DNA of 64,000 bases from Fragaria x ananassa (taxonomy: Eukaryota > Streptophyta > Magnoliopsida > Rosales > Rosaceae), in NCBI GenBank assembly GCA_034370585.1, contig CP139766.1, positions 24,694,001-24,758,000 of the forward strand, read 5' to 3'. The position numbers and the translations under genes were made by a program. Under the pieces are notes generated by a model. The model searched no databases, had not been told where the DNA came from, and saw only the letters and a list, made by a program, of their open reading frames with translations. Of the stretch, positions 33,991 through 44,279 are shown piece after piece (position 1 is the first letter of the stretch; each line of letters opens with the position of its first letter).

Positions 33991-34019
33991 CTAAAGTCCT
34001 CGGGTTTTAATTGCGAACC

Positions 34020-34165
34020 CTAGCCTCCTCCCTCATTTCTGCAGTTTTTCAACCCTAGCCTCCTCCATCCCGGTCTCCTCCCTCCTCCCTCCCGGTCTCC
34101 TCCCTCCTCCCTCCCGGTCTCCTCCCTCCTCCCTCCCGGTCTCCTCCCTCCTCCTCCCTCATTTC
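34020..34165. repeat. CTCCCTCC low-complexity tract
   Basis: Repeats of CCCGGTCTCCTCCCTCCTCC. Counterpart of 2225-2455. Confidence 0.85.
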
Positions 34166-34169
34166 TGCT

Positions 34170-35090
34170 TTTCTGAATTGGCTACAAAGGTAAACTCTTT
34201 TTTCTGTTCCTTGAATTCAGTTTTGTCTATTTGTTTTGGATGCTTCAATACTCGTAACCCTTTTAGATTCTTTTTGAGTCTGTAGTTCTTGGTTTGTTGA
34301 AAACGTTGGATTTTGAGGTAATCAATTTGTCTAAGAATGATGATCATGGTTGTTTATTGGACTCTTAACTTGTGTTAGAAGAATAGCTATTGCCTATTGG
34401 TCCTGGTTTTCGTGATTGAGTGTGATGATGTTGGTGGAGCTTTGTAGGATAGAGAGGCTGATTCCTTTTCGATTGTTTTGTGATCTTCGTAATTGATTTG
34501 CTTTGTGTTGGTGAATGGTGTTGTAAGTCGGTATGGTGTTGCTCCGATACATAATGGTGCTGAAATTTATCAAATTTATGTTCCATGACCAAGACCATTC
34601 TTTCGAGTGTTTATCTTCTAGTTTCGTTGTTTTGAACCTTACTTTGGTGATTCCTAGATCGGTTTATGGAAGATACCTGGGGATTTGATAACTAAGAGGT
34701 CACTGAACTAGTATTGGATTACTGACAATTGTTGTCAGTTGCACAATTTATGGATTATGTTGGATAGAATGATGCCATATGAATATTATTTATGTTTCGA
34801 ACTTTTGATCCGTGGAAGAACATGGATGCTTTGTTGTGGTCAATATTTGAATAAATGCAATTAATAACGTTATGAACATTACTCAATCCACTTGTATTTA
34901 CCAAACTAATCTTGTATCCTCCTCCTTCAAGAGGACCTTTGCCTCATCTTTTCAAGGATAATAAAAAAAGTTGACCGAGCCCAAAAATGGACAACCTGAA
35001 GCACTACAAGCCCATTAAAAATTTAACACTAGATTAACTAGAGAATCGGGATGAAAACTCGAAGTTGAAGAAAGGAATAAAACTTGTAAT
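34170..35090. other. Segment present only in CACTA copy 2
   Basis: In copy 1 the CT-rich tract passes almost directly into the TTAATTTAATTTGTGTTAAT spacer, whereas copy 2 has about 900 bp of unrelated sequence here. Its start (GGCTACAAAG|GTAAAC) looks like an exon-intron boundary and it lacks CCGACGA motifs. It could be a captured host fragment or a later insertion, or copy 1 lost it. No ORF worth naming. Confidence 0.55.
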
Positions 35091-35423
35091 TTAATTTTTG
35101 TTAATTTAATTTGTGTTAATTAAATTTGTGTTAATTTAATTTGTGTTAATTTAATTATGTTAGTTTATGTGTTTATTTTTGAATATATGTGTTAATTTAT
35201 TTTTGATTTCGAATTTAGTTTTACGATATGTTAGTTAATTGATCCATGTTGATATATATAATATTGTTATGTAAGTAAAATATATATATATATATATATC
35301 TATATATATATTGGTATATGTGCGTGTATATATTTATTGAATAAGTATAATTTTAAAAATGTATAATTTTTTATAAAACAAAGACAAAATAATCTAAAGC
35401 CTTTAATTAATATTATAAATAGG

Positions 35424-35939
35424 ATGAGCGGCTTTTTTCGATCGAAGAAGAGTTCGAAGGGCCAAAGGTCCGAATCGTCTGAGGGAACCTCTAGCAACCC
35501 TCAAACGACATTTCAGGGCCACATGACAGCCAGACGTGCGAGCCTTCTGGAGACGGCGCCGGAGGTGCCCGTTTCATCGAGGCAGGCGGCCGTCCCTCGT
35601 TCCCCGAGGCCCTTGACGGAGGTGTCTGCACCTCGTATGCCCGAGATACACCGGGCGCCCACTCCGGGTCCTACTTCTTCGGATAGTGGGTCATCTGGGG
35701 TACAGATGCCGCCGCCTCATCTGTTCCTTCCGCGGATGATACCGGCGATACCTGTAGTCGATGACTCAGGGACGCCGATTTATCCACTGCCCCCGCCAGT
35801 GGCTCCATCAGCGGCGTACCGGTTCCTGCCTTTTGATACGCCTCTTATTTCTGCGAGGGTATCATCATCGGCGACAGAGCCGGAATCCGTCGCGAGCTCC
35901 TCAGGTAATCAGTCAGGCAACTTGATTACTTTTAAAGGG

Positions 35940-35974
<35 letters not shown>

Positions 35975-37557
35975 AATAATCAATTTGGCCGAATCATGTC
36001 ATAGGCACAAAGAAGAAGAGAGGCCCCGTCACAGGGAAAGCTCTGGAGAAGATGGTGAGTACCATGGGGAGGATCCCCATCGATACTGACGGGGATGGCC
36101 ACGCAGTATCGGGCGGGAAGTCGAGGATGTACTCCGGCCGCGTGGGTGCTCTCATTAGGGATAGAGTCCCTATGTTGTGGTCCGACTGGGGCGAGGTCCC
36201 GCAGGAGGTTAAGGACATGGTCCACAACGCGATGTCGGTGAGTTTACAAAATAATATTATGTATTAAATTGTTGATTTCTCGAAAAGCTAAACTAATAAT
36301 AATCGGTTAAATGCAGGTGTGGTTTGAGGTTCCCGAGCACCTGAGGGACAGCTGGGCCGACGTTGTGCATGGGGGAAGGTACGTTGGGAAGTTAATGAAA
36401 AACAATTTTGTATGTGATATTAATAATATTTCTAATATTTTTGTTGTATCTGTAGGTACAAGGAGTGGAAGAACGAGCTGCGGACCCATTGGACTAAGCA
36501 CGGGAACGCACGTTCTAGTACCCCTACTGAGTTCCAGTACAGGAAGTACGAGTGGCGTTGGCTTCTGACATCAGAATTCAACAACCCTCGTAAACAGGTA
36601 TTTAAATAAATTAGTTAGTTAATTTAAAAATAAGTACGTGCGTTTTATAATATTCTACTAATAGTTTACTTTTTTCTTTGAAGGCGGTTTCCCGGGTGAA
36701 CGCTCAGAACCGGCAACGCAACACAAGGAACCATCATGCCGGTTCTAGACCGTTCGGTGTCTTCATGGACGAGGCGGCCAAGGAACATCCAGAAGTCAAC
36801 CCCTACGTCTATACGTACGAGAAGGCATATCCTGACTCCCAGGAGGATATTGTAAGTCACTTTACGTTTTTAAATTTTTCAATTTATGTAAAAATTTTAA
36901 TTAATAATTTTTTTCCTATCCATATAGGCGAGGGTGAGGGAGGCTAGTGACGAGGTCCTGAGTACCTTAGTGAGGGAGGCATGGCCGGAGACGCAGGATT
37001 CCGAGATGTCCGAAGCCATGTCCCGGATCGACAATTCGGATCCGACGATTGGGGCGAGGATCATGGGCAGAGCCTTCCCACCGAGAGAAAACAACTTCTA
37101 CTGCCGAGGTCTAGGAAAGAGAGGCGAGGGGGTCCTGAAGACCACTCCAGGATTTCAACGAAAGGCAACCTCGACGAGTAGCTGCACCACGTCCACGATC
37201 AACAGGACGACTCAGCTAGAGTCGGAAGTTCAGAGACTACGAGAACAGCAAGCTGCTCAAGCTGCTCAAGCTGCTCAAGCTGCTGAGGCTGCCTCGCAGG
37301 CTGCCTCGCAGCAAGCCTATATTGCCTCGTTGGCAGCCTTTAATACCGCGCAGGCAGCCTATGTTGCCGAGATATATGCCATCCAGCAGGCCCAGCATCA
37401 GCAGATGTTGCAGTACATGCAGGACTTTGCAGCTGCCCAGAGTCAGGGACTTCCGCCTCCGCCCATGCCTCCGCCCATGACGCTACCCCAGCCGCCGCAA
37501 CCTCCGCAGCAGCCCCCAGAAGATGACTTCAATTTAGACGATATAGACTTTACGTAG
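35424..37557 (+). CDS. CACTA second gene, Transposase_24 (Ptta/En/Spm) type, 571 aa, 6 exons
   Basis: Exons are 35424-35904, 36005-36237, 36317-36378, 36456-36597, 36684-36851 and 36928-37557. They total 1716 nt, 572 codons with TAG, and all introns are GT-AG and about 70-100 bp. The N-terminal third is proline/serine-rich (MSGFFRSKKSSKG start). The middle holds the Transposase_24-like region: KKKRGPVTGKALEKM, YSGRVGALIRDRVPMLWSDW, VWFEVPEHLRDSW, YEWRWLLTSEFNNPRKQ and RNTRNHHAGSRPFGVFMDEA. The C-terminus has an alanine/glutamine coiled coil and PPPPMPPPMTLPQPPQ. By analogy with En/Spm TNPA it may bind the subterminal motifs. It appears intact, unlike copy 1. Confidence 0.85.
35940..35972. repeat. 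(TA)n microsatellite in intron 1 of the CACTA second gene
   Basis: About 15 AT dinucleotides within the 100-bp first intron. Copy 1 has only a short version (6848-6855). Confidence 0.85.
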
Positions 37558-37737
37558 TTGATAATATACTTTTATGTAAATTGATACTTTTATGTAAATT
37601 GATACTTTTATGTAGTTCATATATTCTTTTATGTGTTTGTTGTTGGTTATATGAAATTGTTAAATATGTCTTTTGCAGCTTGCATGGAATGGTAATTCAG
37701 AAATTTCGGGGTTTTTTTTTTTTACTGGAATTCGCTT

Positions 37738-38267
37738 ATAGCCGACGAAAAAAGCTATAATTCGTCGGCTAAAGTTTTTTTTTAAAAAAAAAAAAATTAG
37801 CCGACGAAATAAGCTTTAATTCGTCGGCTAAATGTCTATAAGGCCGACGAAAAATACAATATTTCGTCGGCCATAGATGTTTTATATTTTTTTATTACAA
37901 ACTTTAGCCGACGAATAGTTTAAATTATTCGTCGGCTAAAGTTTGGAAGATAACCGACGACATTATTCGTCGGCTATAGTCCATACTTTAGCAGACGAAA
38001 TAATGTCGTCGGCTATAGTATGACTATAGCCGACGAAATAATGTCGTCGGCTAAAGGTTGGACTATAGCAGACGATATTATTTCGTCGGCTATAGTCATA
38101 CTATAGCCGACGAAATTATTTGTCTCGTCGGCTAAAGTCATTACAGACGACCCTTTCCTGACGACACTATAGCCGACGAACCTTCGTCGGCTAAGGTTGC
38201 AGCCGACGAATTTTTTTAACAGGCCGACGAAAATTTTTCGTCGGCTAAACTGCCTGTTCTGGTAGTG
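37738..38267. repeat. Right subterminal CCGACGA array of CACTA copy 2
   Basis: More than twenty CCGACGA/TCGTCGG cores, many as facing pairs. Variants GCAGACGA near 37991 and 38069 are shared with copy 1. It ends in CTGTTCTGGTAGTG. Confidence 0.9.
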
Positions 38268-38829
38268 AATAAAAAGGAAATAATGTCAAGTATCAGCCTG
38301 GACTACCAGGTAATTTATAAACTACAATTTGTTCAAATATGGCTAACCACGCCATGAAAACATTAAGCATTGTCCCAACAAAACAAAAAAGCAGTCATTT
38401 CTCCCCAGATGACGCGCCACCAGACTTGTTCATGCTCCCGCCATTCCTTGAGTCGCTACCACGCCTGCAACTCTGGCTTATGTTCACTGACACCCTCATG
38501 CTTAGACCGTTCACGAGACACTGGGGGAGGCCTCACATAAACATTAGGACGCACAAGCAAACTCACTTGTTGCACTTTAGTGGCATGAGACTTGCTAGCG
38601 GGAGTCTTTTGCAATTCAGAACGCAGGGGCGCCACAACTCCAGGTGCTCAAGCTTCAGTGGGCTGAACAACAAAAGATTCAACCTGAGACACTACCACTT
38701 GAGTGGAGAGGGACCCCTCGGGACGCGGAGCCCTTAGCGGCGAAGAAGCAACAGTCTCAAGAGGCCGAGGCATGCCCACAACATGAACTTCCTTTGGCAC
38801 AACAGGTGATGCAGCACGTCAGGCCTCGT

Positions 38830-39330
38830 GCTGCTTTGCCAACGACCGTGAGATCTCGGCTTGCTTCCTCTACTCTGGCGTCATTTGCTCCCAAGCCTTC
38901 TTCACAGCATCCCTCTCGGCATACCACTCACGCATCGCCGCTTCATTTATCCAGCCGACCTGACAGCCAGTCATGCTCAACTCATCCTGCCCGCAGTTAT
39001 AAGCGCTCTTCAGCTGCTGCTTATACACGTCACTCTCCCAGAAGACCCTTTCCCCAGCCCCGGCAGCCCTTCCACACTTGGCCTTCCAAACGTTCTCTTG
39101 CTCAGCCAAGGCATGTGTCAATTTCGCCACCTCCACTTCCAAAGACACCTCCTTCAACTCAGCAACCTCCTTCTCGGCTACAGCAGCCTGATCTCAGAAA
39201 ACAACAACATCCTGCTCCAGCTGCGAGAGAGCATGGCTGTTCTCTTCTGCCTCCTTCAACTGCTGGCATTTAGCTTCAGCATCCTCATGCAGGTGGGTAA
39301 CACCACTCTCACTTGCAGCATACATCAATA
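38830..39330 (-). pseudogene. Antisense-ORF tail of the Tat-like element (coiled coil)
   Basis: Minus-strand translation gives heptad-like segments: SQLEQDVVVF before a stop, then KEVSLEVEVAKLTHALAEQE, VYKQQLKSAYNCGQDELSMT and NEAAMREWYAERDAVKKAWE. The longest open piece is 39157-38870 (95 aa). Such coiled-coil tails are usual for plant gypsy-type transposon proteins found in this position. Broken by stops. Confidence 0.65.
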
Positions 39331-39740
39331 GCGTCGCCTGCAATCAACACTTCTTCCTTCTGTGACCCACCGTCACGAGACATCGTCACTACAACAAACA
39401 AAAAAGCAACAGTTAACACATGAACACATCCAAAATATAATACAGACCCAAAACCCTGGAATAGCCAAACTGGCTATATATGCTAAGGCGGCATATCCGA
39501 TATGAGCTCCTAGACTCGAATGTCCATATCACCCGGCATATACGATGCTCCATCAGCTTGGTTAAATTATATTCTTGGGGCACTACACAAAGTCAGAAGT
39601 CAGCAGGGACAGTATAGTGCAATCAGTAAGAAAACACGGGACATAAAACACGGTACCTATTTTTTGAAAAGCCCCAGGAATATGGAAGGGATGCCCATGC
39701 CACTCTTGCCATTACCCCCAACAAGGAAACACTTCCACCG

Positions 39741-40427
39741 CTAACTCTCGTTAGTCGAGGTGGGCATATCTTCCAACAGAATCTTGAACTTCCCCCTAGA
39801 CTTCAGGGTCATGTAACCTTTGCTACCCTTTTTTGTATAGTACACCATATGCCAGCAGGCATTGAACTCTTCAAAACAGTGGAACTCCTGTTCCAATAAG
39901 CGGAACAACACACATGTCCCCAATATCTGCCTCAACATGTTAGGAGTCACTTGCCCCGAGGCAATATGTAGACACGCCAACGTATACTGAACAAAAGGAT
40001 GTAGCGGGAACATCAACCCACACCTTAATTGATACTCATAAACCAAAGTAAAGTCATCCGGGGGTTCCCAAAACTTAATGCTCTTCGCAAGAGGTCGTAA
40101 CAAAACCTCATCGGGAATGCTCCAATTCTGCCTAAGAGCTACCAGCTCTGACGATGTCATATTCTCGCCAGGAGGGTCCCAAAATGAATCATCGGCACGC
40201 CGAGAACTCGCCATTCTAAACTCTTCTATCTCCTGCAATAGAGGATCAAACGAAGACACGAGAGACCCAACATCCATAACAAGAATGCCCTCCCCTAAGT
40301 CAAGTGCGACTTTCGCCATTAGATAATCCAATTCCTCCTCACACCGGTGCAAGGTGTCCGAATCAAGATCAGGTGAGCTAGAGGCAACAACAATCTCCTC
40401 GCTGGACACCCACACCGGGTCTGTCAT
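39741..40427 (-). CDS. Antisense ORF of the Tat-like element, plant gypsy-type transposon protein, 228 aa
   Basis: Open on the minus strand from ATG 40427 to TAG at 39741-39743. An acidic N-terminus (SSPDLDSDTLHRCEEELDYL) precedes a domain with LLRPLAKSIKFWEPPDDFTL, GLMFPLHPFVQYTLACLHIA and SGQVTPNMLRQILGTCVLF. This resembles the putative gypsy-type transposon domain (PF04195 type) found in plant antisense ORFs and captured by other elements. It lies opposite to pol, between pol and the LTR. Function in the host is unknown. Likely element-borne, not a host gene. Confidence 0.7.
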   Translation of the reverse strand: MTDPVWVSSEEIVVASSSPDLDSDTLHRCEEELDYLMAKVALDLGEGILVMDVGSLVSSFDPLLQEIEEFRMASSRRADDSFWDPPGENMTSSELVALRQNWSIPDEVLLRPLAKSIKFWEPPDDFTLVYEYQLRCGLMFPLHPFVQYTLACLHIASGQVTPNMLRQILGTCVLFRLLEQEFHCFEEFNACWHMVYYTKKGSKGYMTLKSRGKFKILLEDMPTSTNES

Positions 40428-40909
40428 ACCTTACATCCTCACGAGTTAGACTCTCGCTACCTTAACCCTAACCAACCCGGCAACAAACTACCCAATCCCT
40501 TACTTAAGATTTAACTAGCAAAAATCACAAACAATGCGAAAACTATAACAAAACCCCCCACCAATTCAAACCAAAACAAAAACAGAACTCAGAATAAGAA
40601 TTGACAATTCCATACCTTGAAAACGCGGATATGCGTAGTGGCAGTGAAGCTGGTTACAAATAACCGAGCGCTCGCACCCAACTGATTGAGGATGAAACTG
40701 AACATTCCCCAGATCGATGAAACAGTTCTTCCAAAACACCTTTCCAGAAACTTGAAAGCCGTTCCCTCAGCCCTAATCCCTTTATTTTCAAAATGCAAAC
40801 TCCCTCCTCTATTTCCTCCAGGTCTATTTATAGACATCCAAGTCAACCAAGACCGTCCAGATCTTCCCCACCTCGACAGTCAAGGAGAAGCCACGTCGAC
40901 CACGATCAA

Positions 40910-41290
40910 GATGTGTGTTACAACACGCCCCACGATCCCACGCACGACCTCCATAAGCACCCAAAGAATGACGGTCCAGCAACAATACACTCATTGGAAC
41001 CACTTCATAGCTACTAAATACCCCTGAAAGGGGAAATGTCGAACAAGACCACAAGAATAGTCCCACATCAAGGATTAACGACATAGCTCCCAATACTAGC
41101 CTATAAAACATGCACGAATTCCCAAAAGAGGTAAGTTCATCATTACTCCCGTACTATACAAATAGCAATCATACGCTGACTTAAGCATCGGAGAGTCGAA
41201 GACTGGGCCACCCCAGTCCCGACTCCTGACGCAGTGTTACTTGTGCAGCTACAGGAACTGGAGCCGAGGATTCGACCTCTCGTCCCGTGA
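40910..41290 (+). repeat. Gypsy LTR (plus orientation), probably truncated at its right end
   Basis: Shares long stretches with the reverse of 24570-25037, from about ATAAGCACCCAAAGAAT (40951) through CGAGGATTCGACCTC to CCCGTGAT (41290). The last 20 bp of the other LTR (TCTCGGGAAGAGGTAGAAAC) are missing here. The left boundary at TGTGTTACAAC is a guess. Confidence 0.65.
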
Positions 41291-42700
41291 TTAAAACCTC
41301 TCTCTTCGCTGATATATATATTCCAACGAAAGTAGAATCTATTATTTATCTCAATCACACGAAGCACTTGTTTAATTCCCCTAGGGCCATACCTGAGATT
41401 TCAAGACCTGAGGCAAGTTTTAGAAATGGTGCCCCTCTAACGGTCATAAAAAAACGATCAATCTGTCCTAAAAGAACTAAAAATGTTATAAATCAATATA
41501 ATTTTTTTAACCAAATAAACAAGAAAAACAAAAACAAAAACAAATTATTTTACAACAAGCAATGGAGGGACCAAAACCAAAAAAAAACTCAAAGCTTTAG
41601 AACAAAAAAAACGTACAAATATTGTCACCAATAAAGAAGTACAAATATAATAAACAACAAAAGATGATCGTACACAATAGATAATACTAATAGCTAGCAA
41701 GTGGGGTCCCGGTATTCAACCCAAAGCTAAAAATGGAACCTACCTCACCTAGACACCCACACAAATGCTTTGGACACAGCGAACTGAGCGCAGCAGCTTA
41801 TTCACGTGTGGACTGTCGACTTTTGGTGCCCTCAAAATTTTAGGGCCTGAGGCGGCCGCCTCTTGGGCCTCACCTTAGGTCTGGGACGGCCGCCTCAGGC
41901 TTGAGCCTGAATTTCCCAAACCCATGTTTTTCGGTTTTCATATTAACGTTCAATGTCCCAAACATTTGAATGGCTTGTGTGGTAAAAATATGGAGCAGTA
42001 TAAGGGTCTTTTGGTAAAAATGGTAAAAGGGAGTGTTGATTGTAAAAATGGGAGTGCAAATTTCATCTCCGTTTTGATATAGATCATAAAACAATGACCA
42101 TAGTTGTTTATGCCCAAATTAATATTTTACTAGACAGTAAATGTCTATGTGAATATTAATTAAATCTTGGTCCATATCACACCGGCGAGTCCAAAGTCTT
42201 TGGGTTTACAAGTAATGGCCCACCAGTGAGATCATGCGAGCTATATGGCAGAGTTCGCATGCGGAATGGACATCGCGTGGAATTAAAGAAATGGACTTCG
42301 CTTAGGCTAGGCGAGATGACACTTTGCGTGGGATTAGAGTCCTAGGCAAGGTGAAGTACATCTAGGCGAGGCGAAATACATTTAGGCGAACTGGTACGCG
42401 TAAGAGACTTCGCCAAGAAGGCGAGGTGAGATGGCTCCGAGTAGGAGATTTCGCGAAGAAGCAACAGGTGGAGTTCGCATGCATGTGACCCGCATGCACC
42501 ACATTTATCGTTGAAGACTCTTACAAGTCTTTGACATGCTTTGGGTCAATCCCTGTGGCCCTTTTAATGAGAAAGCCTTTTAAGTCTCGCGAGCTTCAAG
42601 GGCGCGCGAGATGGAAACAAGCTTCAAGAGCTCGCGGGATGGTTTGAGTCCGCGACTCGCGCGAGATAGGCTTCCATAAGGACTGTGACACCCTGCGGGG
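41291..42700. other. Repeat-derived intergenic sequence; no gene seen
   Basis: AT-rich, then a stretch with GGCGGCCGCCTC twice (41852 and 41889) and several GGCGAGGCGAAATACAT-like phrases at 42300-42480. No ORF is supported. Confidence 0.4.
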
Positions 42701-43110
42701 TGTTGATCGCCAAAAAAAGAAAAAATAAAAAGAAAAAAAAGAAAAGGATTACAAAAATAAAAATAATATTTTTCTTGTGCTACATGCACAATGTTTTTTA
42801 GTTCAATTGTGACTCTTGCAAATAGCTGGACAACAGTCCAATACAAACTCAATCTTCCAAACTGTGCACTCTATATAAAGAGACACAGAGAAGAAGAAAA
42901 GGGGGGCGGAAGACAGACAGACAGAGCGCAACAGAGGGAGGCGAAGCAAAAAGCAGGGAACAAGAGAAAGGCAGAAGCAGGCGGAGTCAACACGGACAAA
43001 ACAAAAGAGGAGAAGAAGAAGAAGAGAACAAGCAAAGCAAAAAGCAGAGGGAGAGAAGAAAAGAAGCGGCGAGCCAACAAGAAGGTGGAGCCCACACTCT
43101 AACTCTCGTT
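42701..43110. other. Purine-rich tract
   Basis: Long A/G-rich stretch (AGAAGAAGAAGAAGAG type) that opens frames on both strands. A TATA-like TCTATATAAAGAGACAC at 42870 suggests an LTR or promoter region. No protein is claimed. Confidence 0.4.
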
Positions 43111-43416
43111 ATTTCCTTTACAGGATCTCTATCTTTCGGCCTCGTTCCTCACTCCGCCGGAAAGCCATCTCCCCTTAAGGCGAGATGACCATGCGAGGTA
43201 GTCACCAAAAAGAAGGCGAGATGACCTCGCCCCCGTCTCCTTTCGTTGCAATAATTATGTAGCCGCTCGGCCCTTACTCTCGTACATAACGCAGTGCATT
43301 TCGCATAACAAGCCGTACAAGAGAAGGAAACAAGCATCCTGGTTAAAATATTATCAGGCGAACTAGGATGGCCTCACAAGACTGGAAGTCTAGGCGAGCC
43401 AGGTGACCTCACATCG

Positions 43417-43870
43417 AAGCAAGAAGCCCTAAGGGGTGGCGAGCCCACATTCGTGCCAAAGCAGGAACCCTAAGGGGTGGCGAGCCAACATTCGTGCCGA
43501 AGCAGGAACCCTAAGGGGTGGCGAGCCAACATTCAAGCAAAGGCAGGAACCCTAAGGGGTGGCGAGCCAACATTCAAGCCAAGGCAGGAACCCTAAGGGT
43601 GGCGAGCCAACATTCGCGCCAAAGCGTCAAAGCATGAATCCTAAGGGGTGGCGAGCCAACATTCAAGCCAAGGCAGGAACCCTAAGGGGTGGCGAGCCAA
43701 CATTCAAGCCAAGGCAGGAACCTTAAGGGGTGTCGAGCCAACATTCGCGCCAAAGCAGAAACCCTAAAGGGTGGCGAGGCGACTTAACCCTAAGGGGTGG
43801 CGACAACGACTTAACCCTAAGGGGTGGCGAGGTGACTTCACATCAAGTCAGAAAACCTAAGGGGAGGCGA
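43417..43870. repeat. Minisatellite, unit about 41 bp
   Basis: About a dozen copies of AAGGGGTGGCGAGCCAACAT followed by TCAAGCCAAGGCAGGAACCCT. The first units are 41 bp apart (43431, 43472, 43513, 43554), with irregular and shortened units after 43590. Confidence 0.9.
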
Positions 43871-43949
43871 GGTGATATTCAGAAATCCTAAGCCCACGCG
43901 AGGTGAAATGATGTCACAGGCAAGATCCATTCATGCAGAAGATGAAGCA

Positions 43950-44170
43950 AGACGCGGAGCCCACTCACAGACATGCACAAGCAGTCCGCTCACAAGTGAA
44001 CACGCGAATCTCGCTCACAAGTATAGACGCGGAGTCCGCTCACAGACATTCACGCGGAGTCCGCTCACAAGCTTACATGCGGAGCCCGCTCACAGACATA
44101 CACGTGGAGTTCGCTCACAATCATACACGCGGAGCCCGCTCACCGATATACGCGCAGAGTCCTCATGAAG
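43950..44170. repeat. Second minisatellite, unit about 25-27 bp
   Basis: About seven degenerate copies of GCGGAGTCCGCTCACAGACA, adjacent to the first minisatellite but of different sequence. Confidence 0.8.
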
Positions 44171-44279
44171 AGGCAGTCCGCTTACACGTGAAGATCACCT
44201 ACGCCACTATGTGGCCGAATCCTTGCAAGCATTTTGTCACGCTGCTGCAACACCTATTCCGGGTGCCTAAATCAAATCA

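Larger units (their letters stand above)
28253..38267 (+). mobile_element. Complete CACTA (En/Spm) transposon, copy 2, 10,015 bp
   Basis: Left end CACTACCAGAAGAA at 28253 and right end CTGTTCTGGTAGTG to 38267 form an inverted repeat with 11 perfect outer bases. AAT at 28250-28252 and 38268-38270 is the 3-bp target duplication. Subterminal CCGACGA arrays lie at both ends. It carries a TNP2-like gene (29155-32386, broken), an internal repeat block (32570-34160) and a second gene (35424-37557, open). Confidence 0.96.
26372..41290 (+). mobile_element. 3' part of a Tat-like Ty3/gypsy element, split by a CACTA insertion
   Basis: Order on the plus strand: RT/RNase H/integrase relic (26372-28036), a spacer, the CACTA element (28253-38267), the antisense ORF region (38600-40427, minus) and an LTR (about 40910-41290). 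An antisense ORF between pol and the 3' LTR is characteristic of Tat/Ogre-group elements. AAT on both sides of the CACTA element shows that these two pieces were once contiguous. Confidence 0.8.

Noticed and set aside
38339..39331. Plus-strand ORFs opposite the antisense-ORF tail (proline/serine/histidine-rich)
   Set aside because: Shadows of the coiled-coil coding strand. The minus-strand reading has the expected family features.
42791..43102. Highly charged 103-codon ORF and its antisense leucine/serine partner
   Set aside because: Both are translations of a purine-rich tract and have no gene structure.
43417..43870. CRISPR-like array
   Set aside because: Units are contiguous degenerate tandem repeats with no unique spacers and no cas genes, in a plant genome.
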